Assembly (NCBI RefSeq): GCF_013204855.1
Contig: NZ_JABMKZ010000003.1
Span: 496,001-560,000, forward strand
Direction: 5' to 3'
Length of the DNA: 64,000 nt
DNA from: Paenibacillus alba
GTDB taxonomy: Bacteria; Bacillota; Bacilli; Paenibacillales; NBRC-103111
A program made the translations under genes and the position numbers. Shown piece by piece: positions 43,574-52,383 of the stretch; the stretch's first letter is position 1, and each line of letters begins with the position of its first letter. Below the pieces are notes generated by a model, which saw only the letters and a program-made list of their open reading frames with translations, had not been told where the DNA came from and searched no databases.

Positions 43574-43617
43574 AAGAGGCTCACAACAGTAGGAAAACTA
43601 CGCTGGGAGCCTCTTTC
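43574..43617 (+). terminator. Terminator
   Basis: AAGAGGCTC pairs with GAGCCTCTT; TCT follows. Confidence 0.7.
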
Positions 43618-43652
43618 TATGTACCTGGATTCTGCGTGCGAAGCCAGACCTG

Positions 43653-43823
43653 TTATTCGTTCCAGCTGGTTGGCTGAGTTCTGATTGGAGTTTTCAATTT
43701 TTGATACCATTTCTTCTTTTTCTTTTGTTCCATCAACGTTCTTAACTGCAGCATCACAAGCTTAGCTCTGTCTTCATCGGCATATTTGTTACGCATACGC
43801 TCAAAAATAGTTGGATCTTGCAT
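43653..43823 (-). CDS. Small basic protein, 56 aa
   Basis: A short frame: MQDPTIFERMRNKYADEDRA, then KLVMLQLRTLMEQKKKKK, WYQKLKTPIRTQPTSWNE. Amphipathic helices with a strongly basic middle suggest a genuine small cytoplasmic protein. AGAAGG lies about 13 bases upstream of its ATG. It fills an otherwise empty 250-bp gap. Confidence 0.5.
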   Translation of the reverse strand: MQDPTIFERMRNKYADEDRAKLVMLQLRTLMEQKKKKKWYQKLKTPIRTQPTSWNE

Positions 43824-43864
43824 CGTATATCTGCTACCTTCTTTTCTGACTGTAAAATGGAATT

Positions 43865-44341
43865 TTATAAAATAATGCCGCCGCTGTATCTCAATTCATA
43901 AACTTTCGTATTCTGCGTATGAATCGTTTCGTGCCCCGAAAAGCTTTCAAAGGTACCGCTCACTTCATTGCGATACAAATAGGAATGCTCTTCGTGAGCC
44001 TGCGGGCCGCGGTAAGGATGCTCACTATCTACCATTCGCAGCGCATTTCTCAAAAAAGAAAAGAGGCGCACGGTTGTTTCCCGCGAAGCATCGGGCATCG
44101 TAATCCCGCCGGAATAGACCATGGACCAGATGGGGCGGTCTCGATATTCCACCGTTTCTATACCTGTAAAGAAAGAAAAGCCAAAATAGATGTCTCTATA
44201 GAAATAGTCGCCGGAGCGAATTTCTAATTGCTTGGAGCCATTGAGAAAAGAGCGAACAGTGGCCTCATCGCCTTGCGAAGCATAAGCTTGCTTTTTGGCT
44301 TTTACAAGGAAATGAGTTAAAGATTCAAATTCAATTGACAT
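43865..44341 (-). CDS. DUF5680-like protein
   Basis: 158 aa. SLTHFLVKAKKQAYASQGDE, GSKQLEIRSGDYFYRDIYFG, then YRDRPIWSMVYSGGITMPDA and YELRYSGGIIL at the end. The GDYxYRDxYFG and WxMxYSGG motifs belong to the family I know as DUF5680. ATG 44341 follows AAGGGG. Cytoplasmic, function unknown. Confidence 0.75.
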   Translation of the reverse strand: MSIEFESLTHFLVKAKKQAYASQGDEATVRSFLNGSKQLEIRSGDYFYRDIYFGFSFFTGIETVEYRDRPIWSMVYSGGITMPDASRETTVRLFSFLRNALRMVDSEHPYRGPQAHEEHSYLYRNEVSGTFESFSGHETIHTQNTKVYELRYSGGIIL

Positions 44342-44514
44342 GCAGTACCCCTTAAATGATAGATTGCGAACGTATGATCCGATATTCATTTTAACGGATG
44401 CAAAGCGTATTGGCAATTGAAAAGTCAGATGGATTTATAAGATTTTTCATTATGAAAAGAACATGTTGACCATGGCATGTCCCTTATGGTATTATGAACG
44501 AACTGAACTTGTGC

Positions 44515-44586
44515 AGGTTCGTAGCTCAATGGCAGAGCAACCGGCTCTTAACCGGTAGGTTGTGGGTTCGACCCCCACCGAGCCTA
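44515..44586 (+). tRNA. tRNA-Lys (anticodon CUU)
   Basis: A 72-nt cloverleaf: acceptor AGGTTCG/CGAGCCT, D stem GCTC/GAGC, anticodon stem ACCGG/CCGGT with loop CTCTTAA (anticodon CTT), T arm GTGGG-TTCGACC-CCCAC. CCA is not encoded. It lies alone, directly followed by a strong terminator. Confidence 0.93.
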
Positions 44587-44596
44587 TTCATGAAAT

Positions 44597-44636
44597 AATC
44601 CCCACTTGCTTATTAGCAAGTGGGGATTATTTTTTT
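44597..44636 (+). terminator. Terminator after tRNA-Lys
   Basis: AATCCCCACTTGC and GCAAGTGGGGATT with a six-base loop and seven T. Confidence 0.9.
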
Positions 44637-44643
44637 ACTGCAA

Positions 44644-45231
44644 TTATCGAGCTTTTTCTTTGTTTCCGAATGTACGCTGCGACTTTGGCCGGTAATCCTC
44701 GGTATTCTTATCGCTGCCGATCAGATCCGTTAAGGATTTGACTAACAGTGTTACAATGAACAAAAGAACAAAGGATCCAGTGTAGCTCCAGTTATCTAAT
44801 TTATAAATACCAAGGGCAACGAAAATAGGTTCTGCGATATACGCATTCAACAGGCAAACAAGCAAGCTTGCCACTAAGAAGATTCGCCATGGCGTAAACA
44901 TTTGATAGGTGAGAGCGAAGATGCTCGGCACAGCCAGAAAATCAACAGCATTGTAGTTCTCAGTAAAACCAATGAATTCATGCTCATAACTCCATAGCCC
45001 GAAAAATTGGCCTGTTTGATCAAAAGTTCCTAAGATGATAAAGCTCAGCAAGAAGGCTACCGTCATTCTAAGAGCTCTTCCTCGGTCCACAAGAAAAAGG
45101 AATGCCAAGAAAAATAGCAGATTGACCACGACAATAAACCACCATTGAAAAGTGAATAGATCATGATGAATCCACCAATCCATCTCTAATTGATGGAGCT
45201 TCTTCGATAACTCTTCTATTTCAGTAAGCAT
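44644..45231 (-). CDS. CBO0543-family membrane protein
   Basis: 195 aa with five or six membrane helices (WWFIVVVNLLFFLAFLFLVD; MTVAFLLSFIILGTFDQTGQ; AVPSIFALTYQMFTPWRIFL; FVLLFIVTLLVKSLTDLI). A polar N-terminus of 35 residues contains WWIHHDLFTFQWW, the family's marker. ATG 45231 follows AAGGAG. Known from spore-formers; function unknown. Confidence 0.8.
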   Translation of the reverse strand: MLTEIEELSKKLHQLEMDWWIHHDLFTFQWWFIVVVNLLFFLAFLFLVDRGRALRMTVAFLLSFIILGTFDQTGQFFGLWSYEHEFIGFTENYNAVDFLAVPSIFALTYQMFTPWRIFLVASLLVCLLNAYIAEPIFVALGIYKLDNWSYTGSFVLLFIVTLLVKSLTDLIGSDKNTEDYRPKSQRTFGNKEKAR

Positions 45232-45379
45232 CACAGGAACACTCCTTATATTTACTTCGTTGTTGGAAGTATCGACCATACTTTTTTCGTCAGTAGTATT
45301 CCATAGATGTGCGAAGTTATTCAAGAACCATTTAATTAATCAAAGTGGACAACGTCTGAGAAGAAATAAGAAACAGCAT

Positions 45380-45413
45380 AAATAGAAAAAAGAAGAGGCT
45401 GTTATCCTCTTCT
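45380..45413 (-). terminator. Terminator, minus strand
   Basis: AGAAGAGG and CCTCTTCT with a seven-base loop and a T-rich tail on the minus strand. It ends the 45433 gene. Confidence 0.65.
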
Positions 45414-45432
45414 TGCTAATAAAATGTTTAAA

Positions 45433-45654
45433 TTAAAGGATTTCACTTGAAACAATAGCTGTTACAATGTCGCAGGATAAATCCGTTTTTAGATCGTGAA
45501 TATACTGCAGCGCTGTTTGCTCATCAATCCCCCTAATAGCGGTGAAATAAAAGAGCATATGTTCATATAATGTAGCGTACTTCTCAAGCTCCTTTGGATT
45601 GTCTTTCACATATTGTCGATGTTGAGAAACGAGTTTCTCTGTCATGTTGTTCAA
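45433..45654 (-). CDS. Small hypothetical protein
   Basis: 73 aa, helical: MTEKLVSQHRQYVKDNPKEL, YATLYEHMLFYFTAIRGIDE and LKTDLSCDIVTAIVSS. TTG 45654 is preferred because GGAGGA is six bases upstream; ATG 45645 is possible. Not recognised. Confidence 0.55.
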   Translation of the reverse strand: MNNMTEKLVSQHRQYVKDNPKELEKYATLYEHMLFYFTAIRGIDEQTALQYIHDLKTDLSCDIVTAIVSSEIL

Positions 45655-45777
45655 GGTAGCTCCTCCAAGTAGGTTATAAAACCAATTTAACATATTTAGA
45701 AGGAGGAATGTGGATTTTTTGTGTCTTTTAACAAAGAAAATATAAAGTTGCCTAGGAGGAGAAAAAAAGAAGCCGTT

Positions 45778-45888
45778 TTACCGGCTTTTTCTCTTGCTTC
45801 GATGAAAAACTAGCCATGCAATTCCGATACTGCCGAGAACTAGTGGAATACCAAGAGCAAGTATGTAACCCAGATGAAAAAGACTCAA
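45778..45888 (-). CDS. Small membrane peptide, 36 aa
   Basis: A TTG start with GGGAGG upstream reads MSLFHLGYILALGIPLVLGS, then IGIAWLVFHRSKRKSR: one membrane helix and a basic cytoplasmic tail. The stop lies inside a hairpin AGCCG/CGGCT. The strong ribosome site and clear topology support a real gene. Confidence 0.5.
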   Translation of the reverse strand: MSLFHLGYILALGIPLVLGSIGIAWLVFHRSKRKSR

Positions 45889-46055
45889 CCTAATTTCCCT
45901 CCCGTATTTCTCGTTAGTATATGTTTTAATTAAGACCGTTTAATTATGTATTCGGGTGAAAAAAGCTATCTGTAAAGAGGGAATTAAAAAATTACGTGAA
46001 AAAAGGGAATAATTTGGGAAATTGTGCTAATATAGTGAAAGGAGGGGATTTTTTA

Positions 46056-47129
46056 ATGTCCAAATGGGAAAAGATAGTAGCCATTAGTGCAGCTGCAATG
46101 GTGTTTTGTACGACAGCTTATGCAGAGTCTGTTTCGAACTGGGATTTACCAAGCAAAATAGCTGTGGAATCCGTAAAAATCGAAAATAAAATACTTCTGA
46201 CGACGAGTAAGCTTCAATGGAGTGCTGATCAATTAAAGCTGTTTCAAGATCATGATGTTAATCGTCAATTTTTTCCTGCACTGCTTTACAAAGTAAATCA
46301 ATCCGATGAATTAAGATCAAAGCTTATGTTCACCAATGCTCCTGGTGCTAAATTCACTAGAAAATTAGCTACCGATACAGATGGCGAAGAAATCAAATTA
46401 TCAATTCTGAACATTAATGAATTAAGCAAAGATAAGACCTATGAATTCTATACGGCTTGGCTCCACACCGTGGAAGGGGATTCTCAAGTATCTTTTCGCT
46501 CTTTGCAAAGATATGCTCAACCCAATGGAACGCTTAATGATATGGTCAAAACGGATCATGAGATTGCAACGATTAAGCTCAAAGATGCAGAGGAAATAGA
46601 TAAGAAATATAGGGATTATTATCTTCCCCATTCGTTCGATGATCCCTTCCAGCAATATACGTGGCAAGATGAAGCCGATACGGCAAAAGAGAAGAGCTAC
46701 GCCTTAATCAATTCCAAGGATAAACTTGAATCCTATAAGCTTGGGGCCGCTCGAAGCTTAAAATTTGCAGCCGGCGGGAATAAAGTCAAATTTGCTATCA
46801 CATTCAAAAATAACGCAATGATAAGACCTGATGAACTGGTTAAAATGTATAACTTGACCCTTTCGCAAATTTATGCAGCTGGGATTAAAGAGAATGAGGA
46901 AGAATATACGGTCAGTTGGTATGATACCGGCCTGGAAGTGATGACTTTGATGAGGCCGAAGCAATCCGAATTTGTTAAATTCTATTTTACAGAATTAGAG
47001 GGCACGGCCTACGTAGAGGATTTACAGAAAATGAGCCAGCAGCCCTACGTGGATGTTATTGAGATCGAAAGCAATGGGAAGCAGGTTCCAACAGGCGTAC
47101 ATTGGTTGAATAAGCTTTACGGCAATTAA
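46056..47129 (+). CDS. Secreted hypothetical protein
   Basis: 357 aa. A signal peptide (KIVAISAAAMVFCTTAYAES, cut after AYA) precedes a soluble, acidic domain with KIAVESVKIENKILLTTSKL, LRSKLMFTNAPGAKF, YTAWLHTVEGDS and, near the end, WYDTGLEVMTLMRP. ATG 46056 follows AAAGGAGGGG; the frame is open further up but without a site. The exported product has no recognised domain. Confidence 0.7.
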   Translation: MSKWEKIVAISAAAMVFCTTAYAESVSNWDLPSKIAVESVKIENKILLTTSKLQWSADQLKLFQDHDVNRQFFPALLYKVNQSDELRSKLMFTNAPGAKFTRKLATDTDGEEIKLSILNINELSKDKTYEFYTAWLHTVEGDSQVSFRSLQRYAQPNGTLNDMVKTDHEIATIKLKDAEEIDKKYRDYYLPHSFDDPFQQYTWQDEADTAKEKSYALINSKDKLESYKLGAARSLKFAAGGNKVKFAITFKNNAMIRPDELVKMYNLTLSQIYAAGIKENEEEYTVSWYDTGLEVMTLMRPKQSEFVKFYFTELEGTAYVEDLQKMSQQPYVDVIEIESNGKQVPTGVHWLNKLYGN

Positions 47130-47144
47130 GCCGTAAACGTAGAG

Positions 47145-47172
47145 AGCTGACTGCTTAGCAGTCAGCTTTAAT
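47145..47172 (+). terminator. Terminator
   Basis: AGCTGACTGC and GCAGTCAGCT with a three-base loop, then TTAATTT. Confidence 0.8.
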
Positions 47173-47285
47173 TTGGGGGTTTGGGGGAGCGAGCTTACCC
47201 CTTAGTGACTAAGTAGCGGGTAGATTGCAGGGAAGGAGCTGTCCCATGATGCAGTCTCGCTCAAATTCCAGCTGCTTTTTATAAA

Positions 47286-47466
47286 CCTGCAATTGTGCAT
47301 CTTTTTTGCTCTTGGAGTAGCCTCAATCATGAAATTCCTGCGTTTGTGCAGGCTTTTGAGGCTTTTTCTGGATGAGGGGCTGGACAAGATGAAAATACCT
47401 GCACAATTGCAGGAATTTCCACTTTTTAACCGAAATCACCCGAAAATTCCTGCACTTATGCAGGTT
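47286..47466. repeat. Dispersed CCTGCA...TGCAGG palindromes
   Basis: Four units: CCTGCAATTGTGCA at 47286, ATTCCTGCGTTTGTGCAGG at 47334, ACCTGCACAATTGCAGGAAT at 47397, ATTCCTGCACTTATGCAGG at 47446. Units two to four are imperfect 19-22-bp palindromes of one type with variable middles, about 50-60 bp apart, in alternating context. No coding frame is convincing. Confidence 0.7.
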
Positions 47467-47667
47467 TTCATCGTCAGGTGAGCCGAACTGCTGGATTCCC
47501 AAGACAAATTGAGGATATGGGGCTCTATTGGATGACGATCGTGGATATGCCAGTTGTTGCTGCATCCGTTACGACAGCACCCGTATCTTCGACTCAACTG
47601 GATTGACAGTACAAATTGAATTGAGCATGAAGGATTGATCCTTTAATTGTTCAGCTCTGTCATACAA

Positions 47668-47708
47668 AATAGGCTTACAACTTTAAACCGTTGTAGGCCT
47701 ATTTTTTA
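47668..47708 (+). terminator. Terminator-like hairpin
   Basis: AATAGGCTTACAAC and GTTGTAGGCCTATT, followed by TTTTATTT. No clear gene lies just upstream on the plus strand; a 42-codon remnant ends at 47606. Confidence 0.6.
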
Positions 47709-47740
47709 TTTACTCTAAAAGGGAATGGCGGCCTTCTTAA

Positions 47741-48157
47741 TTAATGCCACATTTTATCCGGTGCATTTTCATACAATTCTGCTGCTTCCTGAATCTGTTC
47801 TGCCAGTTCTTTATCAGTGATAAATTCTAAACCAATAAGTGAACTAGGCAGCCTGTAAGCAATAATCGTTAATCCAGTAAGCTCTCCGTTATGAAATATA
47901 TTAAAATGCATTTCTTGTTCATCGCGTTTTCTGAGTTCCTTAACCTTTGAAGCGACAGCGATAATCTCTGTAGCCTCGAAACCATTTTCAATCAATGCAC
48001 CTATGTTATTTAGGAATAATTCCACTTCAGCGATCCCTAAGCGAATAGTTGCAGTCCAATTTTCATTAAAAGTATTGAGATCCCCAGGGAGTGTCTTGAT
48101 ATTCTGTTTAAACGATGAAAGCTTAAAATATATATTGCTAAAGAGTCTGATAAACAA
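47741..48157 (-). CDS. Hypothetical protein
   Basis: 138 aa. A short basic-hydrophobic N-terminus (FIRLFSNIYFKLSSFKQNIK) precedes an alpha/beta domain: ATIRLGIAEVELFLNNIGAL, EATEIIAVASKVKELRK, GLTIIAYRLPSSLIGLEFIT. Cytoplasmic. Not recognised. Same strand as the RDD gene, 67 bp away. Confidence 0.6.
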   Translation of the reverse strand: MFIRLFSNIYFKLSSFKQNIKTLPGDLNTFNENWTATIRLGIAEVELFLNNIGALIENGFEATEIIAVASKVKELRKRDEQEMHFNIFHNGELTGLTIIAYRLPSSLIGLEFITDKELAEQIQEAAELYENAPDKMWH

Positions 48158-48224
48158 GATTGCTCTCCTTTATTCGTTTTGGGTTGATATGAAGGTATCT
48201 TCACGAGTTAAATCAATTCGGATC

Positions 48225-48749
48225 TCAGCGTTCTCTTTCATCAAGACATTCAACGAAAGTGATAATTCCAATGAAATTACCGATGGATGAAAAATACCCT
48301 TCATGAGTGCTAATAAAGTGGTTGATATCAGTAGAGCTTACTTTTAAATCAATTCCTTCTTTAAGTTTGAGCACCATAATAATGGCATAAAGAAAGGTGA
48401 GCAGGTTTCTAATTGAGGCAGTTCCAGTATGAAGAAATCTCCCGTTTTTGTCCACAATCCTAGCTTTACTAAGTAGTTTTCCGGGCGTTCCACCAAACTT
48501 GACGGTCATGAACACGTAATAAGCACAAAACAATAGCCAATAAATAATGAAAGGGAAGACGGAATCGATTTTAATGGATGTGCTTAGTGAGAATCTGTAC
48601 AACAGAACGGCAGGAATGCTAATGATTAAAAGGTCCAAGAGATTCATCTGGACTCGCTTCCAAAAAGCTATGTATTGAATGTCGTTCTGTACTTGATTTT
48701 TGTATGCCATCAATTCTTCTTCATTTGTTTTCGGTGCAAAATTCGACAA
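48225..48749 (-). CDS. RDD-family membrane protein
   Basis: 174 aa. Three membrane helices (LLDLLIISIPAVLLYRFSL; VFPFIIYWLLFCAYYVFMTV; SIRNLLTFLYAIIMVLKLK) with the RDD-family loop FGGTPGKLLSKARIVDKNG. TTG 48749 has GGGGGAG five bases upstream. The N-terminal R..D pair is KRVQMNLLDLLI. Function unknown, transport suggested for some members. Confidence 0.82.
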   Translation of the reverse strand: MSNFAPKTNEEELMAYKNQVQNDIQYIAFWKRVQMNLLDLLIISIPAVLLYRFSLSTSIKIDSVFPFIIYWLLFCAYYVFMTVKFGGTPGKLLSKARIVDKNGRFLHTGTASIRNLLTFLYAIIMVLKLKEGIDLKVSSTDINHFISTHEGYFSSIGNFIGIITFVECLDERER

Positions 48750-48940
48750 AGCTTCTCCCCCTAAAATAATATTTTTCATTGTATCATTAGAACTAAAATG
48801 TAACAATATGGAAATTCTTTGTGGGAGGAAGAGTACCTCTTCCTATCTCAAGATGTAAAGCCAAATATTAAACTTGCAGGAAAATGCCAAATATTGTCGA
48901 ATTAGATACTAAACAACCCAAAATTAAGGAGAAACTAGAA

Positions 48941-49576
48941 ATGAATAAAAAACTAGTAGCTTTATGTATGGCAGTGGTTCTGATCTTTGGAGTAGGAATT
49001 GGCGCGTATGCCGCAACGGATATTCGATTATTTGTTCATGGAAAGCAAGTTAACGCTGATATCCAAATTATTAATGGTTCGAGTTATGTGCCATTACGCA
49101 CCGTTTCAGAAGCGTTAGGAGCAGATGTTAGATGGGATGAATCTAAACGTACAATTAATATCAAAAATACGAAAACGTATGAAGTTGAAACAACGATATG
49201 GTCTGGGAGTTTATTGATGAAAATCTCCAAAATCACCTTAGATACGGCATATGAAAATAGCAAAACAAAAAATCCTATTAATGCCATAATATTTGATGTG
49301 AGTATTGAAAATACAACATACTCCACATTGGAGTGGTCTCCAACAAAGGGAAGTATTCGTTTGAATTATGATAACTTTATCGAAATAAGCAATCCCGTCA
49401 ATTACTCGGACGACTTAAATGGCAGCTTTTCTCTACAGACAGTGAAAAAAGGAAAAATCATAGTTCCAGTGAATATGAACTTGGACGATATCAAGACCAT
49501 CGATTTTGTATTAGAAGGTTCTACGGATGGAAGTAAATATAACCCTGTTCAGGCAATGCCTATTAAATTGAAATAG
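48941..49576 (+). CDS. Stalk-domain (copper amine oxidase N-type) secreted protein
   Basis: 211 aa. Signal peptide KLVALCMAVVLIFGVGIGAY, then the stalk domain: DIRLFVHGKQVNADIQIING, SSYVPLRTVSEALGADVRWD and KRTINIKN. The C-terminal 120 residues are a beta domain (IIFDVSIENTTYSTLEWSPT). ATG 48941 follows AAGGAG. This stalk domain is widespread in Paenibacillaceae surface proteins. A paralogue is at 53267. Confidence 0.85.
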   Translation: MNKKLVALCMAVVLIFGVGIGAYAATDIRLFVHGKQVNADIQIINGSSYVPLRTVSEALGADVRWDESKRTINIKNTKTYEVETTIWSGSLLMKISKITLDTAYENSKTKNPINAIIFDVSIENTTYSTLEWSPTKGSIRLNYDNFIEISNPVNYSDDLNGSFSLQTVKKGKIIVPVNMNLDDIKTIDFVLEGSTDGSKYNPVQAMPIKLK

Positions 49577-49661
49577 TTAAAAAGTTATGTATATGGTTAA
49601 TTCCTAATGAGTGTAATTTGATATCGTTGCAATAATACATATACGTTTGTGAGTTATGAAT

Positions 49662-49695
49662 GCCTGTGCGAATAATTTGCATGGGCTTTTGTTTT
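49662..49695 (+). terminator. Terminator
   Basis: GCCTGTGC and GCATGGGC (with G-U pairs) around nine bases, then TTTTGTTTTT. Confidence 0.6.
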
Positions 49696-49815
49696 TATCA
49701 CTTGGTTTGTTTCGGTATTTTTCAACTGGATATTCAATTATTTGTAAGAATATGTTACGATGCTTAGGTATTACAATTTTCAACTATTCATATAGTGGCT
49801 TTTCAGGGGGAACAT

Positions 49816-50349
49816 TTGAGTAAAAAAGTAGTGTCATTAGTTATTTTAGTTGGTTTTATTATTATTGTATCTTACACATTGATTAATCATTTTTCAGTTA
49901 AACCTGTTGATTATATAATGTCGGACAGGTACGACGGAAACATGATTGATTTTAGTCTAAAGGATATAGACGGTCGATCACACGCTATAACTGGAAACAG
50001 TGGCAAACCTAAATTAATTAATTTTTGGACTTCATGGTGTAAATACTGTAAAAAAGAAGCGGAAGAGTTAAATAAGCTATATTCAAAATATGGTAGCGAA
50101 ATTGATTTTGTATCAGTAAATGTAACAACTAGTGATAATGTAGAAGATGCACAAAAATTCATTAGAGAATATCATGTAGGGTTTCCTGTTTTGTATGATG
50201 ACAAGGGTACGGTTTCGTCCCAATATCGAGTTATGGGGATACCTACGAATTATTTTGTTCGAAAAGATGGCACGATCTTAGCAGTGACAGAGGATGTTAA
50301 TTTTAAGAATGCGGATGAGTTAATTAAGAAGTTAATCGGAGCTGAGTAG
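49816..50349 (+). CDS. TlpA/ResA-like membrane thioredoxin
   Basis: 177 aa. One N-terminal helix (VVSLVILVGFIIIVSYTLIN), then FSLKDIDGRSHAITG, the redox centre FWTSWCKYCKKEAEELNKLY (WCxxC) and GIPTNYFVRKDGTIL (cis-Pro). It reduces disulfides outside the membrane, for example on cytochrome c or spore proteins. TTG 49816 follows GGGGG. Confidence 0.88.
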   Translation: MSKKVVSLVILVGFIIIVSYTLINHFSVKPVDYIMSDRYDGNMIDFSLKDIDGRSHAITGNSGKPKLINFWTSWCKYCKKEAEELNKLYSKYGSEIDFVSVNVTTSDNVEDAQKFIREYHVGFPVLYDDKGTVSSQYRVMGIPTNYFVRKDGTILAVTEDVNFKNADELIKKLIGAE

Positions 50350-50378
50350 CAAATTATTGCAAATAATTAGATTAAAAA

Positions 50379-50403
50379 GAGCTGCCGAAATGCAGCTTTT
50401 TTT
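50379..50403 (+). terminator. Terminator
   Basis: AGCTGC and GCAGCT with a six-base loop and seven T. Confidence 0.75.
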
Positions 50404-50475
50404 CGTACACAGGGTACCTTATAATGGAAGATGTTCTAGCATGTTAAAATGAAAAAAAGTTTCGGGGGGAGATAC

Positions 50476-50781
50476 ATGGCATTAGATGGTCATATGTTTG
50501 ATAGCAATAATGTTATGATAGACTTTTTTCCTATTAATGATGATTTGCATAAGGCTATATTTTATCAAAAAGAAAATATATATAGAAGTTTTCTTTATTT
50601 AAGCAGACTTTGTGATTATTATGAAGATGAATCATTTGATGGGGATGAGTTAAGAAAATTAGCGGATGACCTTTTAAATTATAAAGCAAATGTAGCTGTG
50701 GTTTATCATAGATTAATCAATGAGTTGTATGATAAGCTGTCTAACACTTCAATAGTTAAAGTTATTTTCTATGCTGATTAA
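50476..50781 (+). CDS. Hypothetical protein
   Basis: 101 aa: DGHMFDSNNVMIDFFPINDD, NIYRSFLYLSRLCDYYEDES, DELRKLADDLLNYKANVAVV. Soluble, helical. GGGGGGA precedes ATG 50476. Not recognised; resembles small orphan immunity-type genes. Confidence 0.55.
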   Translation: MALDGHMFDSNNVMIDFFPINDDLHKAIFYQKENIYRSFLYLSRLCDYYEDESFDGDELRKLADDLLNYKANVAVVYHRLINELYDKLSNTSIVKVIFYAD

Positions 50782-50830
50782 TTGTGAATAATGGGGATAT
50801 TTGTAATGAATAATTGGAAGGACTGATTTG

Positions 50831-51139
50831 ATGAATTTGATGGTTATTATTGTCATTCTATTTGTTGTTTTTTGTCTAATTGGTTTGTTCAACAAAGAAA
50901 GGAAGAGGGAAAGCAATTCTACCCATGATCACAATCATGGCTCTGATTTCTTTGTTAATAATTCTTCGGATCATGATATGAATCGCCATCACCACAATCA
51001 TCATAATAACCATAGTCATATTCATCATGACCACCAACATAACAATCACCATCACCATCACAATGATTCCTCTAGCGGAGGCGGAAGTGACAGTGGAGGT
51101 GGGAGTGACAGCGGAGGCAGCAGCAGTAGCAGCGATTAA
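50831..51139 (+). CDS. Membrane protein with His-rich and Gly/Ser-rich tail
   Basis: 102 aa. A single membrane helix (LMVIIVILFVVFCLIGLF, residues 3-20) is followed by KERKRES and a tail with over 20 His in 45 residues (HHHNHHNNHSHIHHDHQH) and a final GGGSDSGGGSDSGG run. The topology and His content suggest metal binding at the membrane. Start ATG 50831 with GGAAGGA upstream. No family. Confidence 0.6.
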   Translation: MNLMVIIVILFVVFCLIGLFNKERKRESNSTHDHNHGSDFFVNNSSDHDMNRHHHNHHNNHSHIHHDHQHNNHHHHHNDSSSGGGSDSGGGSDSGGSSSSSD

Positions 51140-51143
51140 TTGT

Positions 51144-51168
51144 GAGAGCCAAATTGGCTCTCTTTTTT
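51144..51168 (+). terminator. Terminator
   Basis: GAGAGCCA and TGGCTCTC around a three-base loop, then TTTTTT. Confidence 0.85.
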
Positions 51169-51333
51169 ATTTGATTACGGAGGTGGGTAATGCTGCTGCT
51201 CCTTAGATAATAAGTATTGGCCGATTGCGTGTAAAGCAATGACGCATCGTTCTCAGTGTTCTTTTGACGGCTTCTTGATCGATTTTATCGCCCTGCTCAC
51301 ACCAACGATTATAAGATCAACTAGTACTTATTG

Positions 51334-52383
51334 CTAATTAGTAGTGGAAATTCCGTTTTTAATCGGAATTTCTTTATCAAAAAATACAATAGATGCGATT
51401 TCCTTATCATTTATAACATGTTCAAAAGTTTTGATCGTATGCATTTGGTCATTTAGATAATCTAGCACATGCAATCCAGTAAAAATACTAGTTGTTTCTG
51501 AGGTACCATCTTTATAGTTTATCGTGATAGGGTAGTTATCCGAATATTCATTTTGACCAATTTCCTTTAATCTACCGGCGGCTTCGTTAATCTCATTCAA
51601 TGATCCACTTTCAATCTTTAAAGAAATCGAAATTGGCGAGACGGAGATCGTTTTTAATAATGCCCCATAACCAAACATGGTAATGTTTTGATCTATCTGA
51701 TAAAGGTAAGAGTACTCCTTGAAATCCAGCTTAAAAGCTGTTTCCCAAGAACCAGGAATGACCGTTTTAAAAATTCCCGGAAGTGGATCTGCTGCTTGTA
51801 AATCTTTGAATTTGAAATGAACTGTTTGGCCCGCTATTGAATTTTTGGTCATAATATTCATGACCAAGCTAATTTTATTGTCAACAGGATTTCCATCGTC
51901 GAGCACCTTGAATCCTATACTCTGATAGTCCTGATCAGTCGTAATCATGTTATCCTCAAAACGGTATCGCGCTGCATTTAAAACAGTGCCTTCTGGCGCA
52001 GTAAAGTTCATTAAGATATAGGTCAGATTGCTATCACCGATAACTTGCTTAATGGTAAGCGATCCATTCTCGTTTGCCACTTGTTTGTCAACCATATAAG
52101 CGCCATTTGACAAATATTCTGCCTGCTCATTATTTACTGGATTAAGAAATTTTAAGAATGTTTTATCTAATCCCGTATATGCCGCAGCAAAAGCTGTTGT
52201 CGTTAAGCAAACCATCAGCACGGCTGCCAATACTACAGATCTTGCGCGTTTCATAGGTGTAAATCCTCTGCGCCTTGTATTTTCGTTCTGGCCTTGCGCA
52301 AGAATGTTCTGAAACATTTTCTCGTTTTGTTCGGTTGTGGGTGTAAGGGCTTCGAACAGCCGATTAATATTTTTGTTACTCAA
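51334..52383 (-). CDS. Anti-sigma factor, DUF4179-like
   Basis: 349 aa. A cytoplasmic N-terminus of about 50 residues with NRLFEALTPTTEQNEKMFQN, one membrane helix (ARSVVLAAVLMVCLTTTAFA) and an outside beta domain with GSLTIKQVIGDSNLTYILMN. TTG at 52383 overlaps the sigma gene by 8 bp, giving translational coupling. It should hold the sigma factor until an outside signal arrives. Signal unknown. Confidence 0.78.
   Translation of the reverse strand: MSNKNINRLFEALTPTTEQNEKMFQNILAQGQNENTRRRGFTPMKRARSVVLAAVLMVCLTTTAFAAAYTGLDKTFLKFLNPVNNEQAEYLSNGAYMVDKQVANENGSLTIKQVIGDSNLTYILMNFTAPEGTVLNAARYRFEDNMITTDQDYQSIGFKVLDDGNPVDNKISLVMNIMTKNSIAGQTVHFKFKDLQAADPLPGIFKTVIPGSWETAFKLDFKEYSYLYQIDQNITMFGYGALLKTISVSPISISLKIESGSLNEINEAAGRLKEIGQNEYSDNYPITINYKDGTSETTSIFTGLHVLDYLNDQMHTIKTFEHVINDKEIASIVFFDKEIPIKNGISTTN

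Noticed and set aside
47478-47606. 42-codon frame (VSRTAGFPRQIEDMGLYW...)
   Set aside because: Looks partly protein-like and may be a remnant, but has no ribosome site or recognised family.
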